The notes under the pieces: model-generated
Told to the model about the DNA's origin: nothing
What the model saw: only the letters and a program-made list of their open reading frames with translations
The model's database searches: none
In this document: positions 21,931 through 33,090 of the stretch, one piece after another
How the letters are laid out: every line of letters starts with the position of its first letter
Numbering within the stretch: the stretch's first letter is position 1
Assembly: GCA_030998225.1 (NCBI GenBank)
Contig: JAPYXD010000522.1
Span: forward strand, 7,502,001-7,566,000
Direction: 5' to 3'
Source: Diplolepis rosae
Lineage: Eukaryota; Arthropoda; Insecta; Hymenoptera; Diplolepididae
DNA length: 64,000 nucleotides
Translations under genes and position numbers: made by a program

Positions 21931-22517
21931 TTTTTTTAATCAAAAAAAATTTTCTTTGATCGTATAGCAAAGCACAAATTTGTTTGATTCACAGAAATTT
22001 TTTTTTTAATCAAAGAAAATTTTCTTAGACCATATAGCAATGCAGAAATATTTCTTTAATCAAAGAAACTTTTCATTGACCGTATAGCGATGCAGAAATT
22101 TCTTTGACCGTATAACAAAGTAGAAATTTGTTTGAATCAAAGAAATTTTTTTTTGAATCAAAAAATTTTTTTTTTGAATCAAAAAAAATTTTCTTTGATC
22201 GTATAGCAAAGCACAAATTTGTTTGATTCAAAGAAATTTTTTTTTTAATCAAAGAAAATTTTCTTAGACCATATAGCAATGCAGAAATATTTCTTGAATC
22301 AAAGAAACTTTTCATTAACCGTATAGCGATGCAGAAATTTCTTTGACCGTATAACAAAGTAGAAATTTGTTTGATTCAAAGAAATTTTTTTTTGAATCAA
22401 AGAAAATTTTCTCAGATCATATAGCAATGCAGAAATTTTCTTTGACCGTATAGCAATGCAGAAATTTGTTTGATTCAAAGAAATTTATTTCTAATCAGAG
22501 ATACTTTTTTCTGGGTG
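21931..22517. repeat. Fam-A array with 239-bp tandem duplication
   Basis: Two near-identical blocks of about 200 bp start at CGTATAGCAAAGCAC (21961 and 22200). Modules TTTGATTCAAAGAAATTT and CGTATAGCAATGCAGAAAT alternate through the array. It ends TTTTTTCTGGGTG before TA (22518-22519), a Fam-A terminus. The 94-codon minus-strand frame here is simply the repeat read through. Confidence 0.88.
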
Positions 22518-22519
22518 TA

Positions 22520-22820
22520 TGTTCCTTCGACCAACACACTGACCGCTATTTTTCGCAGTACGTATTCTGTTTACTCGAGGTAGCTTCGTTTAGAATGCAT
22601 TTTATATAGCCTGGCTTGCGTCTGCACCTCGTAAAACATCCCTATCAAGGTGCACCGCTTATAACGGATCGTTTACAAGCACCTATAAACGCTACAACTA
22701 TCCTTCCGAAGCATTAAAATAGATCTCCAAATCCTGTCAATTAGTTATATTTTGAGAAAATAAGGAAAAAAGAAAATTGCCACATCAAAAATAATCAATA
22801 CTCTCAAAATTTACCAATCT
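22520..22820. other. Low-copy sequence
   Basis: Relatively complex up to 22700 (ACTCGAGGTAGCTTCG, GGTGCACCGCTTATAACGG). No gene recognised. Confidence 0.35.
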
Positions 22821-22821
22821 G

Positions 22822-23055
22822 CACTCAGGAAAAATTCTTTTTAATCCAAAAAAATCGATTTCTTTAATTCAAAAAGTATTTCATTGACTCAATCAAATTT
22901 TTTGGTTCAATCTAATAATTATTTGAAATTTATTTAAAATAATTTAAATATTTGGTTGAAACAACCAAACATTTTTTGTCTATACAAGAACAAAATACTG
23001 TGTATGTTTGAATTAATAAAAAAAATTCTGATTCAACAATATTATTTTCTGAATG
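22822..23055 (+). mobile_element. Fam-A5 MITE (TTGGTTGAAACAACCAA type)
   Basis: Starts CACTCAGGAAAAATTC and ends TTATTTTCTGAATG followed by TA. The interior has AATATTTGGTTGAAACAACC and TATTGTATTTGAATCAACAA-like segments shared with 24335-24505. Confidence 0.65.
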
Positions 23056-23107
23056 TAATTCGAAACAAAAGAAAGCATTTTATAATTTTTTTAATAGCCT
23101 ATAATAA

Positions 23108-23374
23108 CCCTGGCGAAACTGTCAGATTGGAATTCAAGTCGAACGAATCCGAGCTTTTCCGAAATCCGTTTCCTAACACCTGGTATTGAAGCGAAATAAA
23201 TCGGATTGAGTTTGATTGATTTTTTACCGATTTCCAAAAAAAATGAGATACAACACGTTTAGTGGATTCTTTCGGAATGATTCCGAATGATTCCGAATAG
23301 TTCGGGAACAGATTTCGGAACAGCTCGGATTGGTTCGGATTGAATTCCTTTCCAAAACTTTCGCAAGTGAACTG
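23108..23374. mobile_element. Fam-B, internally deleted copy
   Basis: Starts CCCTGGCGAAACTGTCAGAT and ends CCAAAACTTTCGCAAG, both recognisable Fam-B termini, but only about 265 bp long against 501 bp for the intact copy. Confidence 0.7.
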
Positions 23375-23484
23375 ATCTTGATTTTTATTTAACCAGAATA
23401 AACAAAACCTCATTTAGTTCATTAAAACATTCTCTAAAATTTTACTCGTTAATTATTTTTAAAATAATGTTTCTTATTTAATTT

Positions 23485-24130
23485 CCCTGGCGAAAATATC
23501 GGATGGGAATTCATTTCGAGCCAATCAGAACTATTCCGATTCATTCCGAAACAATCCGAAAAACGTTTTGTATCTCGTTTAATGCCCTGACGAAAGTATC
23601 GAATTGAAATTAATTCTGAGTCAATCAGAAATATTCTGATTCATTCCGAACCAATCCGAAAAACGTTTTGTATCTCCTTTGATGAAAAACGATAAAAAAT
23701 CGATCCGCCCTAATCCCATTTAATCCGAGGAAATCATCCGAATGAATCCGAACCAATACAAAACCAAGTTTTCAATCCGGATCAATCCGAATTAATCTGA
23801 GTTCGAATTGACCCAAACAGAATTTTCGATCGGAATCAATCCGAATCATTCCGACCATGAATTATTCGGATTGACTCTGATTGCAAATACGGTTTGGATC
23901 AATTCGAGCTCGGATTGATTCGGATAGAAAACTTAGTTTCAAATAGTTTCATATTCATTTGGATAGTTTTCTCGGATTAAATCGGATCAGGTCGGATCGA
24001 TTTTTGACCGTTTTTCATCAAACGAATTACAAAATGTTTTTCGGGTTGGTTCGGAATGATTCCTATTGGCTCCGATACAGATATCGGAAACGGTTCATGT
24101 GAATGGTTCGATCTTCCTTTAAGCATATCA
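23485..24130. mobile_element. Fam-B, two overlapping copies
   Basis: One start at CCCTGGCGAAAATATCGGAT (23485) is followed about 100 bp later by a second start, CCCTGACGAAAGTATCG (23585). The copy then runs through the TCCGAATC tiles and decays near 24100. This is either one copy inserted in another or a local duplication of the end. Confidence 0.75.
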
Positions 24131-24334
24131 TAGGTCCATGTTAAAATCGCCTTGCCGTTCAAAATGTCTATTCTAGTATAAACTTAACATTGTAAGGTGT
24201 GGAAAATTTAATAATACCGTTCAAAGTATTTTTCATTTAGGGAGTCTCGGAATTTGAAAGGAATTCTCTCACATGAAGAGGAATACTTTAAATACCATAT
24301 TGTAGGGTAAAAATTGCATCAGAGTAAAAGGAAT

Positions 24335-24507
24335 CCACGTAAACAGAAAATATTTTTGGCTGAATCTAATAAATACTTAAAATCAATTTCAAATAACAAA
24401 AATATTTGGTTGCACCACCAAACATTTTTTCCTCACTATAGAAACAAAATATTGTATTTGAATCAACAAACATTTTTCTGATTCAATCAAATCTTTTTCT
24501 GTGTGTA
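24335..24507 (+). mobile_element. Fam-A5 MITE
   Basis: AATATTTGGTTGCACCACCA, TGTATTTGAATCAACAAAC and the end CAAATCTTTTTCTGTGTG before TA match 22822-23055. Confidence 0.6.
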
Positions 24508-24944
24508 ATTTGAACAAGAAAAAAGCACTTTATAATCTCCTGAATTAAAAATCATAATTACAAAGAATTTTATGTTTTATTTTTTTTTGAGATCATTAAT
24601 TACTGTGCCACATTCCCTTTACTCGTGAATAACGACACTATTCAATTATTTCTCCGACGTATGACGCACTTTTACGTAACATACCTTGGAGATTGAAACA
24701 ATGTCGCAAAGGCAACTGGTTATTTCTAGTAGGACGAGAATTCCACCAGCGTTTAATGTCAGAACAGAATGCGTGATGCAAGTGTGATGCGAGAGTTATC
24801 TGTTCATTTTGTTTTTATTAAAGCCGTGAGAGGTCGATAAGGACGCGTGGGTTCGAAGTAAAAGACATTTGCAATGTACAATTCATCACAGAAGATATTG
24901 TTATAGATTACCTTATTAGCTCCACCTACAAAACTATTTTGTAA
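24508..24944. other. Low-copy sequence
   Basis: Complex, less AT-rich segment at 24600-24880 without window repeats; no exon recognised. Confidence 0.35.
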
Positions 24945-25125
24945 CGGCAAAAACAATTTTTTTTAAGCCAGCAGATAATTTTATTAAATCAACAAAACAA
25001 TTTCATTCAGTCAAAAAAAAAAAACAATTTTTAAGCTCACAAAAATGACACAACAAAAATATTTGGTTGACCCAACAAAATAGCTTTAATCCAACAAAAA
25101 AACATAATTTTTTTTTTGGTGCTAT
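24945..25125. repeat. Fam-A-like, CAACAAAA-tiled
   Basis: Repeated AATCAACAAAACAATTT and GACCCAACAAAATA modules resemble the TTTTGTTG-tiled element at 58016-58212, but the ends are not clear. Confidence 0.4.
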
Positions 25126-25465
25126 ACAACAGTTTATAACGTGTTGAATATGCATACTCGTTTATTTTCTGCATATTGATGATAATTGCTAAGCAAGCAT
25201 CCGGTATTTTTGTGTCACAATACCGAGAAAGTGACAAAACTTTGCAAATTTCGTTATATACAGTAAAAATATTTTTAATAAATCACCGGAAATGAACTTT
25301 CAAAAATGACCAAAGAAGGTGCAATTCTATTTGCAGAATTTTCGTACCGACTTATGTTTTTAACAATCGTTAGCTATAATAAGTCCTAAGAGAGGTTCGC
25401 AAATACATTATTCATGACAAAAATTAGGATAGCGTAATACGTTCATATAGGGCTATGCTGTTAAA
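25126..25465. other. Low-copy sequence
   Basis: No shared repeat or coding signal seen. Confidence 0.4.
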
Positions 25466-25467
25466 AA

Positions 25468-26118
25468 AAGGTTTTTTTACTAGCGGGTTATAAAGTTCAC
25501 TTTATTGTTCCACTAGCAGGCGATAAAATTCATTTTATGACCCGCTACTAGAAAATAGTATATTGTATGGCGGGGGAAAAATAGCCGTTTTTTGCTCAGT
25601 GGGGCAAAGTGGGACTAGAACAGTTCCTAGGAAGTTAAAGTAATAGCGGCAATGTAAATTACAATTTTGGTATAATTTTTTCTCCCTAGGGACTGTTTTT
25701 ACTCCCGTTATTCGTCACTACACTTGTTGTTTTGCCCCTTCTTACAAGCATCACAGTACTTGTAAAGTAATTTTTTCTACTAGCGGGTCATAATAGTATA
25801 TATTATTAATTATATATATTATATTATTTTACGAGTGTGAAGAAGTTTGATGCCCGAGCAAAGCGAAGGCAACAACCACACGAGTAAAATAAATATTACT
25901 CCCGTGTCGCACACGTATTTTTTTTCTACTCGGGGGTCAAAAAACGGATTTTTTTGCTCGACAATAAAATGTACTTTATGACCCGCTAGTTAAAAAACGC
26001 ATTTTTTGCCCCTGTAGGGGCAAATAAAATGAACTTGATGACCCACTAGTAGGAAAAGTGCATTTTATTCCCCCCTGTAGGGCATACAAATACATTTTTT
26101 GACCCCCCCCCCCCCCCA
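25468..26118. repeat. Fam-H hairpin cluster (ACTAGCGGGTCATAAA modules)
   Basis: ACTAGCGGGTTATAAAGTTC (25479), its inverse ATTTTATGACCCGCTACTAG (25533) and further copies at 25777, 25973-25990 and 26036-26050 repeat in both orientations. Inside, AACAGTTCCTAGGAAG (25619) pairs with CTCCCTAGGGACTG (25682). It also holds the TGATGCCCGAGCAAAGCGAA module shared with 7100. A C run closes it at 26102-26117. Confidence 0.75.
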
Positions 26119-26287
26119 GTAGACTACAATTTAGTAATAAACTTCTACCAGAGTATTGCGAAATCAAAAGAGATTTTTTACATTATAGTATTAACTGCAT
26201 TACCATTCTGAGGATTAGAATCTGATTTTAAAAAATGTGTAAGACGTAAAAATTTCAGAAGAATAAAATTTTAATATTCTATTTTAA

Positions 26288-26645
26288 GGCCATGGATCAA
26301 TCGGACCACATGACTAGGTTATACATTTATTCGTTCATGTAAGATAACTTTTTTAATTTACAATGTATCTTTCTGATAATTTGGGAAACGTAACAAAAGA
26401 TAATAAAGCACGTCTGTTAACTTCTTTTTAGTAAAAATTTTGAAAAAAATTCGAAAACTTATCGACAATTACAGTTAACTGTAAAATTTTTTGGAAAATT
26501 TTCACTCATACAAAGTTGACAAACGTTCTCTATCGTATTCTGTAGTATTTTCCAAATTTTCAGGAAGATATTTTGTAAAAGAAAAAAGTTATCTTACACG
26601 AACTTTTACAGGAATTTGGTCACGTGATCTGGTTGATCCATGGCC
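26288..26645 (+). mobile_element. Fam-D MITE, intact reference copy
   Basis: Begins GGCCATGGATCAATCGGACC and ends ATCTGGTTGATCCATGGCC with TTAA directly outside each end (26284-26287, 26646-26649). 358 bp. Inner arms AATAAAGCACGTCTGTTAAC and GTTGACAAACGTTCTCTATC are inverted copies. Both tips carry an E-box-like TCACGTGAT or CCACATGAC. No coding capacity. It serves as the consensus for the fragments elsewhere. Confidence 0.92.
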
Positions 26646-26649
26646 TTAA

Positions 26650-28600
26650 TACTATTTTCCAGTGGATATATTCTTACGAAGCAATATTTTGTAAATTGTT
26701 TGGACTAAGGGGACAAAGGCTTGTTAACGAAAATTAACGAACCCCGGGTGATTAAGGCTAAGTTTTTTCGTGGGAGAGACAATATTTGACAGTAATGACG
26801 AATAACAGGAAGAAAGAAAGAAAGAAACAAGAGCGAATAACGGTAAAGAGTATTAAGAGTAAGGCCGCGCCTATTTCTTGCATTTATACTTTACATGCAA
26901 CTCTGCGCCCCCCCCTCCCCCCAAACAATTTCTCCTCGTTGACAGAATGAGACAGAGAAGGAAGGAACTTCAAGTTGACGCACAGTAGGACGAAATTAAA
27001 AAACGAGGTTCAAATTTAGAGCGCAAGTTGATTCAGTTTAGGATTTCTTTTTTATTAGAACATACAGAATTCAATCGTTGAGAGATTGGTAAAAGACGAT
27101 TTTTGATTTTTTGTTTTATTTAATTGTTATGTACAGCGACAAAAATGACTGTTTTTGAAACATTAATTTTTTATCTCTTAGAAATCATTTTTCTTACAAT
27201 TAATATCGCATGAATTTATTGCGTAAGGATGCATGGAATAAAAAAATCTGTTAATTTGCAAAGTTAATTGTTATAAAGAAATTATATCAACAAATAATAC
27301 AAATTAGTGGATTGTTCATTTTCAAAGTATGTTTCTGCTCTGAAATTGATTTATTTCATCGACAGGATATAGGTCATAAAACTTTTGGATTTAACTTTGT
27401 GAATAAATTTTATTGATTACTATTTTTCAATTTTATAAACAAATGCGTATTTTAGGCGTGTATAGGCAAAAAGAATTGTTTTTTTTCTATTAGTAATATA
27501 AAAATTATATTGCCAGTAATTTTTTTTTGATAAAATCTTGTTCTTCATTACTAATGTTAATTTAATAAACAAATTAGGTAAACAAATGCTCATTCTCACT
27601 AAAATATAACTATGAGCTTGCACTTTTAACATGACTAGAAAAAATAACAATTGCTTTCTGTTTATAAACGTTTAGAATTTAATCATTTGAAAAATTTGTT
27701 TATAAAATTAATAAATAGTGATGAATGACTAAAGTTCCTTAGAAAATATAACTAATATTGTAATACAATTTCAACATGACTAGAAGAAAGAAACATTTTT
27801 ACTATAAATAAGTTAATAGATGTTTCTTATTGTCTCTCAAATTTTGAGAAATATATTCCGTAAATTAAAAAAGTTATTTTAATGAAATAAATTAATATTC
27901 AACTCTATTGTTTTCAATTTGTAAACTAAGAAAAAACCCTGCAAACATTGTTACTGAAAAATATTTCATTTTCAAAAATTCTTTTAACATTATTAAAAGT
28001 CTTAAACATCACAGAAAAATAAAAAAATTTTCCAGAAACTTGATTTTTGGCACGAAAAATGCCATAAAAAAAATCTTTCATGAAAAGTATTTAGATGAGA
28101 ATTGATCGTGGTCGTTTAATTACATGATAGCGTGTACGAAAAGTTGCACAATTTGCTTGTGCATTATTTCGTCATGCAATAATTTTAAACTCATTGGTGT
28201 TTTGGCCTGCTCATAACATTGTAAGTTCGGAGTCGAGTATACGCGCGCGAAAGGAGGCGGGTTTTATATCAAAGTTACATATTGAGGCGAGGTCTATGTT
28301 TTATCAGCATGACAAGCGGCGGGCCATACTTTCACAAATGGCCCACGATTTAATTCTAGATACAGAAAAAAGATTCGTTAAATTTACAGGAAGTTCGTTA
28401 CATACTTATTGTAACAACTCAACATTTCAGTAGATTTTACAATAACTTTAGTTTAATTAACAGATTTTCTGTACATGTCATCTACCTTTCAGTAATATCT
28501 ATCAAACTCGAATTTTTACGTATTTTGTAAATTTTATTTGACGCTAAGTACTGATTTCTTAATGACGTACGGAGAGTTTGCACTTAGCGCACCGAAAAAT
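26650..28600. other. Long low-copy stretch
   Basis: 26740-27010 is more complex and contains a short GAAA repeat (26810-26826) and a C-rich run at 26906-26922. 27010-28130 is very AT-rich. 28150-28440 is more balanced, with a 79-codon frame (28194-28433) that matches nothing known to me. Confidence 0.35.
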
Positions 28601-28603
28601 GTA

Positions 28604-28796
28604 CTCTCTGAATCTGAATCAGTCAAATTTTCACTGATTCATCAGTGAAAAAATATTTTTCACTGTTAAAGCAGTTAATTTTCACTGAAATAATAAGTGA
28701 AATTTGACTGATTTACAGTAACCTCTTTTTAGCTATTTGAATCAGTCAAATTTCACTGATAATCAGTTGATTTTGACTGATTCACATTTATAGAGT
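28604..28796 (-). mobile_element. Fam-C MITE
   Basis: Starts CTCTCTGAATCTGAATCAGT after TA (28602-28603) and ends TTGACTGATTCACATTTATA. Contains the family core CAGTAACCTCTTTTTAGCTA and ATTTGAATCAGTCAAATTTC. Confidence 0.8.
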
Positions 28797-29278
28797 GCCT
28801 AAAAGATAGTGTGCAGGAATCGATATTCCCGCATACTTAAGCATGCGGAAATCTAGAAAATGTGCGGAATCTCACAATTTCCGTACACTTTTAAGGTCAT
28901 TGGGAATTTGCCATTTTGAGAACATTTTTCAGCGGCGAAAGTGTAAACTTCCCGTAAAGTGTTACAAAAAATCTGCTTATTGAATTGAACTTCTTGTACA
29001 TTTTACGAATATTTTTTCCGTGTCTACAAATTGAAATTTCCAACTTTCAAGAATTCAAACCTTTTCAAACCATCAAAATATTAAAAAACAATCAAATCGA
29101 CTCATAATTGTTTATTTTAAGAATTTTTTTGGTCCAAATTTGGTTATTTTTTATATTTTAAGAGTTCGAATAGTTTCGAATTCTGGAAATTTTGAATTAT
29201 ACTTTTGTTTGGACGTTGAGATGAATTTAAGTTCAATTGGCACGGGTTCGAATTCAGTTTAGTACAAATTGAAATTTG
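28797..29278. other. Low-copy sequence with a Fam-G-like hairpin
   Basis: CCCGCATACTTAAGCATGCGG (28829-28849, split by the centre) and GTGCGGAATCTCACAATTTC recall Fam-G but do not align over length. The rest is AT-rich and unassigned. Confidence 0.3.
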
Positions 29279-29279
29279 A

Positions 29280-29502
29280 ACTGAGAAAACAGTTTCTTTG
29301 AATCAAAGATACATTTCTTTAATATATGGTAAATGAAAAAATTTCTTTGAATTAAAAAAAGTTTTGTTAATTTAGAAAAATTTTCTTTCATCCAAATAAA
29401 TAGATTTGTTTACATTAATGAACATTTTTTTGAATCAACAAAACTTTTTTAAATTCAGACATTTTTTCTATTACCGTATATCAAGGAAACTGTTTTCTGG
29501 AT
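29280..29502 (+). mobile_element. Fam-A3 MITE
   Basis: ACTGAGAAAACAGTTTCTTT start and GAAACTGTTTTCTGG end, with the same interior order as 2517-2764. Confidence 0.75.
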
Positions 29503-29865
29503 ATGAGTATCAAATATCAAAATCTGATCTCATCAACTTCGCTGCTTTTTCAAAGAGTCAATCCACCAGGTCAACACCGATCCACATCTAATTCAATTTT
29601 TTCCAATTCTTTCTCTCTCTCCTTGATTTTTATTATTTTTCGATTCATCACTCAGTATTACCCAATCAGAATAAAAATACACCGAGAAAGTTGTTTTCAT
29701 GATCAGAAACTATCAACTTCTCCCCAGAGTACGTAATTCCATTCCCAATTTTGTGAATTGAAAAGAAAATATGATTATGTGAATTTCATAAAAGTGGAAA
29801 GAATCAGATGCATTTGGAGTACATTTGACACTTGTTTTATCGATAAAATATTAATGATATCCGGT
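29503..29865. other. Low-copy sequence
   Basis: No repeat. Two overlapping short frames (61 and 77 codons) lack recognisable content. Confidence 0.35.
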
Positions 29866-29866
29866 A

Positions 29867-30139
29867 CTCTCTAAATCTGAATCAGTCAAATTTTCACTGA
29901 TTGAATCAGTGATTTGCCTTTTCACTGAATCATCAGTGTAAACAATATTTTTCACTGTTAAATCAGTTAATTTTCACTGTTTAATTAGTGAAAACAATAT
30001 TTTCCACTTTTAAATCAGTTATTTTGCACTGAATTAATCAGTGAAATTTGACTGATTCGCAGTAACCTCTTTTTAGCTATTTGAATCAGTCAAATTTCAC
30101 TGATAATCAGTAGATTTTGACTAATTCAGATTTAGAGAG
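29867..30139 (+). mobile_element. Fam-C MITE with TA target duplication
   Basis: CTCTCTAAATCTGAATCAGT to ATTCAGATTTAGAGAG with TA on both sides (29865-29866, 30140-30141). It is tiled by TGATTGAATCAGTGA-like modules around the core CAGTAACCTCTTTTTAGCTA. TA duplication fits the Tc1/mariner superfamily. No coding capacity in 273 bp. Confidence 0.9.
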
Positions 30140-30141
30140 TA

Positions 30142-30703
30142 TACAACCTTGTACAAGTATTGATGTATCCACATATTAAGTGTCAAAGTTCGGCATTGTT
30201 CTATTTGTATAAGTCTGTCGGGTGCAGGGTGATTTGCTGGTTGTTATATCATGAGCAGTCAGGCATAGAGACGCCTGTCTTCGGTTGCGGAAGCGAAACG
30301 TAGAGTCTTTCAGATATCTCGAGCGGACATTATAATGAGCAAGCGGTCGAGAAAAGTCTGACAGGTGCCAGTCTAGTCATAAAAGTAGAATAAACTTGTC
30401 TCTTCCAGCAACATCTCGCAGGTAGATAGACACCACTGAGTTTCAGGGTATAAAGAAGTTGAAGTTAAAGGATTACTAAATTTTCTATCTCAAAAGAGAA
30501 AGGTTTAGCCGTAGATCTTGTTATTGTTATTTGCTTCTTGTTGATTCTCAAATTCGGGTTTGAATGACTTGACACAAAAAAATTCCCACTTTCAGAGCAA
30601 ATAATTTATTTGCTAGTCCCTAAATCCGAAACTGTGAAAAATCATTGTTTCGAATTTTATAAAGTCATCGCAATAGAATCAATGAACTTTTACTGATATA
30701 ACT
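30142..30703. other. Low-copy, more complex segment
   Basis: 30180-30470 is clearly less AT-rich and repeat-free (TCTTCGGTTGCGGAAGCGAA, CTCGAGCGGACATTATAATG, CATCTCGCAGGTAGATAG). CAG followed by GTAGAT could serve as a splice donor but no reading frame supports an exon. Confidence 0.3.
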
Positions 30704-30704
30704 A

Positions 30705-30896
30705 CTCTCTAAATCTGAATCAGTCAAATTTTCACTGATTGAATCAGTGATTTGCCTTTTCACTGTTAGATCAGTTAATTTTCACTGAAATGATCAGTGA
30801 AATTTGACTGGTTTACAGTAACCTCTTTTTAGCTATTTGAATCAGTCAAATTTACTCTGATAATCAGTAGATTTTGACTGATTTAAATTTAGAGAG
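30705..30896 (+). mobile_element. Fam-C MITE with TA target duplication
   Basis: TA at 30703-30704 and 30897-30898. Standard termini (CTCTCTAAATCTGAATCAGT; ATTTAAATTTAGAGAG) and core. Confidence 0.9.
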
Positions 30897-30898
30897 TA

Positions 30899-31106
30899 GG
30901 GAAACTTACTGGTTAAACAGCGAATTTCACTGTTTATAATTATTATATTATTATAATTTCACCAGTATATTTCACTGATTAACTAGTGAGTTTTCCTGGT
31001 GGAATAAGATAAATTCCACTGATTTTCATGTGGAAGTCTTATAACATTCGAAACAGTGGTTTTTCACTGTGAATCAGTGAGTTTTTACTGATTAAGATTT
31101 AGAGAG
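30899..31106. mobile_element. Fam-C variant, abutting
   Basis: GATTAAGATTTAGAGAG end before TA, with a distinct interior (CACTGATTTTCATGTGGAAG, GTGGTTTTTCACTGTGAATC) also found at 44075-44225. Its left end is degenerate. Confidence 0.65.
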
Positions 31107-31112
31107 TAAAGT

Positions 31113-31132
31113 AAAAGCCATGGACCAATCAC
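31113..31132 (+). repeat. Fam-D tip, interrupted by Fam-K
   Basis: AAGCCATGGACCAATCAC is a Fam-D terminus. The matching right part of a Fam-D lies at 32195-32331, on the far side of the Fam-K copy. Confidence 0.5.
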
Positions 31133-32107
31133 TTTTAACATTCTCATCATATGAGAAGGTATTGGTTTTATGTGAAATTTCACCCCCATTGTTTTTAACG
31201 AATGTCCACGTTTCATGATCTCCTGAAACCGAAAAAAGCCATTTCTCACCAAAAGTTTAAAAATTAAATCATTTTTTGTATTTTTGAAAAATACTTTTTC
31301 GAATAATTCAATATTTAAATATCAGTTTCTGACAGTTTAGAGAAAGATCTACAAGTTACCTTTATATAAATTTTCAACTAAACTAAAATTAGAAGAGTAA
31401 CAGCATTTCAAAACTTTAAAAAATCAATGATAAAAATCCATTTTCTAGTCAAACTATACTCTCTAAATCTAAATCAGTCAAATTTTTACTTGATTAAATC
31501 AGTGATTCGCCCTTTCACTGATTCATCAGAGAAAAAATATTTTTCACTGTTAAATCAGTTAATTTCCACTGAACTAATCAGTGAAATTTTACTGATTTAC
31601 AGTAATCTCTTTTTAGCTATTTGAATAAGTCAAATTTTACTGATAACCAGTAGACTTTGACGGATTCAGATTTAGAGAGTACAAGATACGAATAAATGTC
31701 ACAATACGAAATTGCTTAAATAAGTCTTACAAATTTGGATCCACACATTGTTTGATAATATGGATATTTTTTGTTTTGATTTAAAAAAAATAATTTTGAA
31801 AAAATCAAAACTTCGATTTTTCAACAAAATTATGCTATATGGAAAAAAATTATAATGCAGAATTGTTTGTTTGAATAAGTTATAAAAATGTTCATAAAGA
31901 CATTTTTCGTTTTGGTTAGAAAAAAAAAATTTATCTAAAATATACGAGACATGGAAAAACATTATAATGCAAAATTGTTTGTTTAAATACATTATACAAA
32001 TTTTTATTCACACACTTTTCGATAAAATGCATATTTCTCATTTTAATTTTTGAAAATACTATTAAAAATAAAAAATTCCATTTTTTAAACAAAATATGTG
32101 AGATGCG
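31133..32107 (-). mobile_element. Fam-K (Helentron/HINE-like), reversed and 5'-truncated
   Basis: Read in reverse it ends GGTATTGGTTTTATGTGAAA (inverse), then the hairpin CTTCTCATCATATGAGAAG and ACATTCTCATC (31138-31148), as at 60640-60683. Minisatellite-type units (CAGAATTGTTTGTTTGAATA at 31859, AAAATTGTTTGTTTAAATAC at 31972) and AAACAAAATATGTGAGATGC correspond to 59700-60340. The GC-rich end is missing. A Fam-C element interrupts it at 31459. Confidence 0.7.
31459..31679 (+). mobile_element. Fam-C MITE inserted in Fam-K
   Basis: Standard Fam-C termini with TA at 31457-31458 and 31680-31681. The flanks CATTTTCTAGTCAAACTA and CAAGATACGAATAAATG are adjacent in the other Fam-K copy (inverse near 60207-60240), giving a diverged empty site. 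Confidence 0.88.
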
Positions 32108-32194
32108 TAATAATCGGATTGGTTCTGATTGAAAAACATGTGGTTAATTCAACCAAAAAATTTGCTTATTATACTTTTGAAAATTTCTTAATTG

Positions 32195-32331
32195 ATTTAA
32201 CGGAAGAATTTGTTTTATGTTAAAATCAAATTTTATTCTCTTTTGTTATACTTGGAAAATTTTCAGAAAGATATTTCATAAAATTAAAAATATATAAGGA
32301 TTTTAGTCACGTGGTTGGTTGATCCATTACC
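32195..32331 (+). mobile_element. Fam-D, right part
   Basis: TTTCAGAAAGATATTTCATA then TTTTAGTCACGTGGTTGG and TTGATCCATTACC, followed by TTAA (32332-32335). Confidence 0.8.
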
Positions 32332-32601
32332 TTAAATATATATTAGATAAATTTGATGGATCTACTTACAACTACTGCTTTATACTTATAAATTGGTAAA
32401 TTCTGAATCTTTAGAAAAGATAGACACCATCTGCATCTCTTGATTCTTACCTGAAACGAAAAAACGTTTTTTAATTAGTGACGAGTGTATATTCAGAAAT
32501 TGTTTTTAAATTATTGGTTTGCGTATTGTCTTTCTGGATTATAGGATAATTCATATTTCTATATACGAGTTTGGATAGGACGCAAAAAAAATATATATAT
32601 A

Positions 32602-33090
32602 CTTTCTAAATCTGAATCAGACAAACTCTACTGATTATCAATGAAATTTGACTGATTCAAATAGCTAAAAAGAGGTTACTGTGAATCAGTCAGATTTCAC
32701 TAATTAATTTTGTGAAAATTAACTGATTCAACAGAATGAAATATTTTTTCACTGACGAATCAGCGATAATTAACTGATTTACCAGTGAAATATATCATAT
32801 TTCAAAATAGTTTTAAAACTGTTTTGCTCGCAACATTGAGTCAAAATCTACTGATTGTCAGTGAAATTTGACTCATTCAAATAGCTAAAAAGAGGTTACT
32901 TTGAATCAGTCAGATTTTACTGATTACATCAGTGATTATTAACTGATTTAACAGTGAAAAATATTTTTTCCACGTATGAGTCAGTGAAAATTAACTGACT
33001 TAACCGTGAAAAATATTTTTTCATTGATGAATCAGTGAAAAGGAAAATCACTGATTCAATCAGTGAAAATTAGACTGATGATTCAAAGAG
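32602..33090 (-). mobile_element. Fam-C, double element
   Basis: Starts CTTTCTAAATCTGAATCAGA after TA (32600-32601) and ends ATTCAAAGAG before TA. The sequence AATAGCTAAAAAGAGGTTACT occurs twice (32660 and 32880; quoted across the module), so two units are fused with one pair of outer ends. Confidence 0.8.

Noticed and set aside
22073..22357. 94-codon minus-strand frame with repeated FFDS/SLNQ segments
   Set aside because: Reading of the Fam-A tandem array; periodicity follows the DNA repeat.
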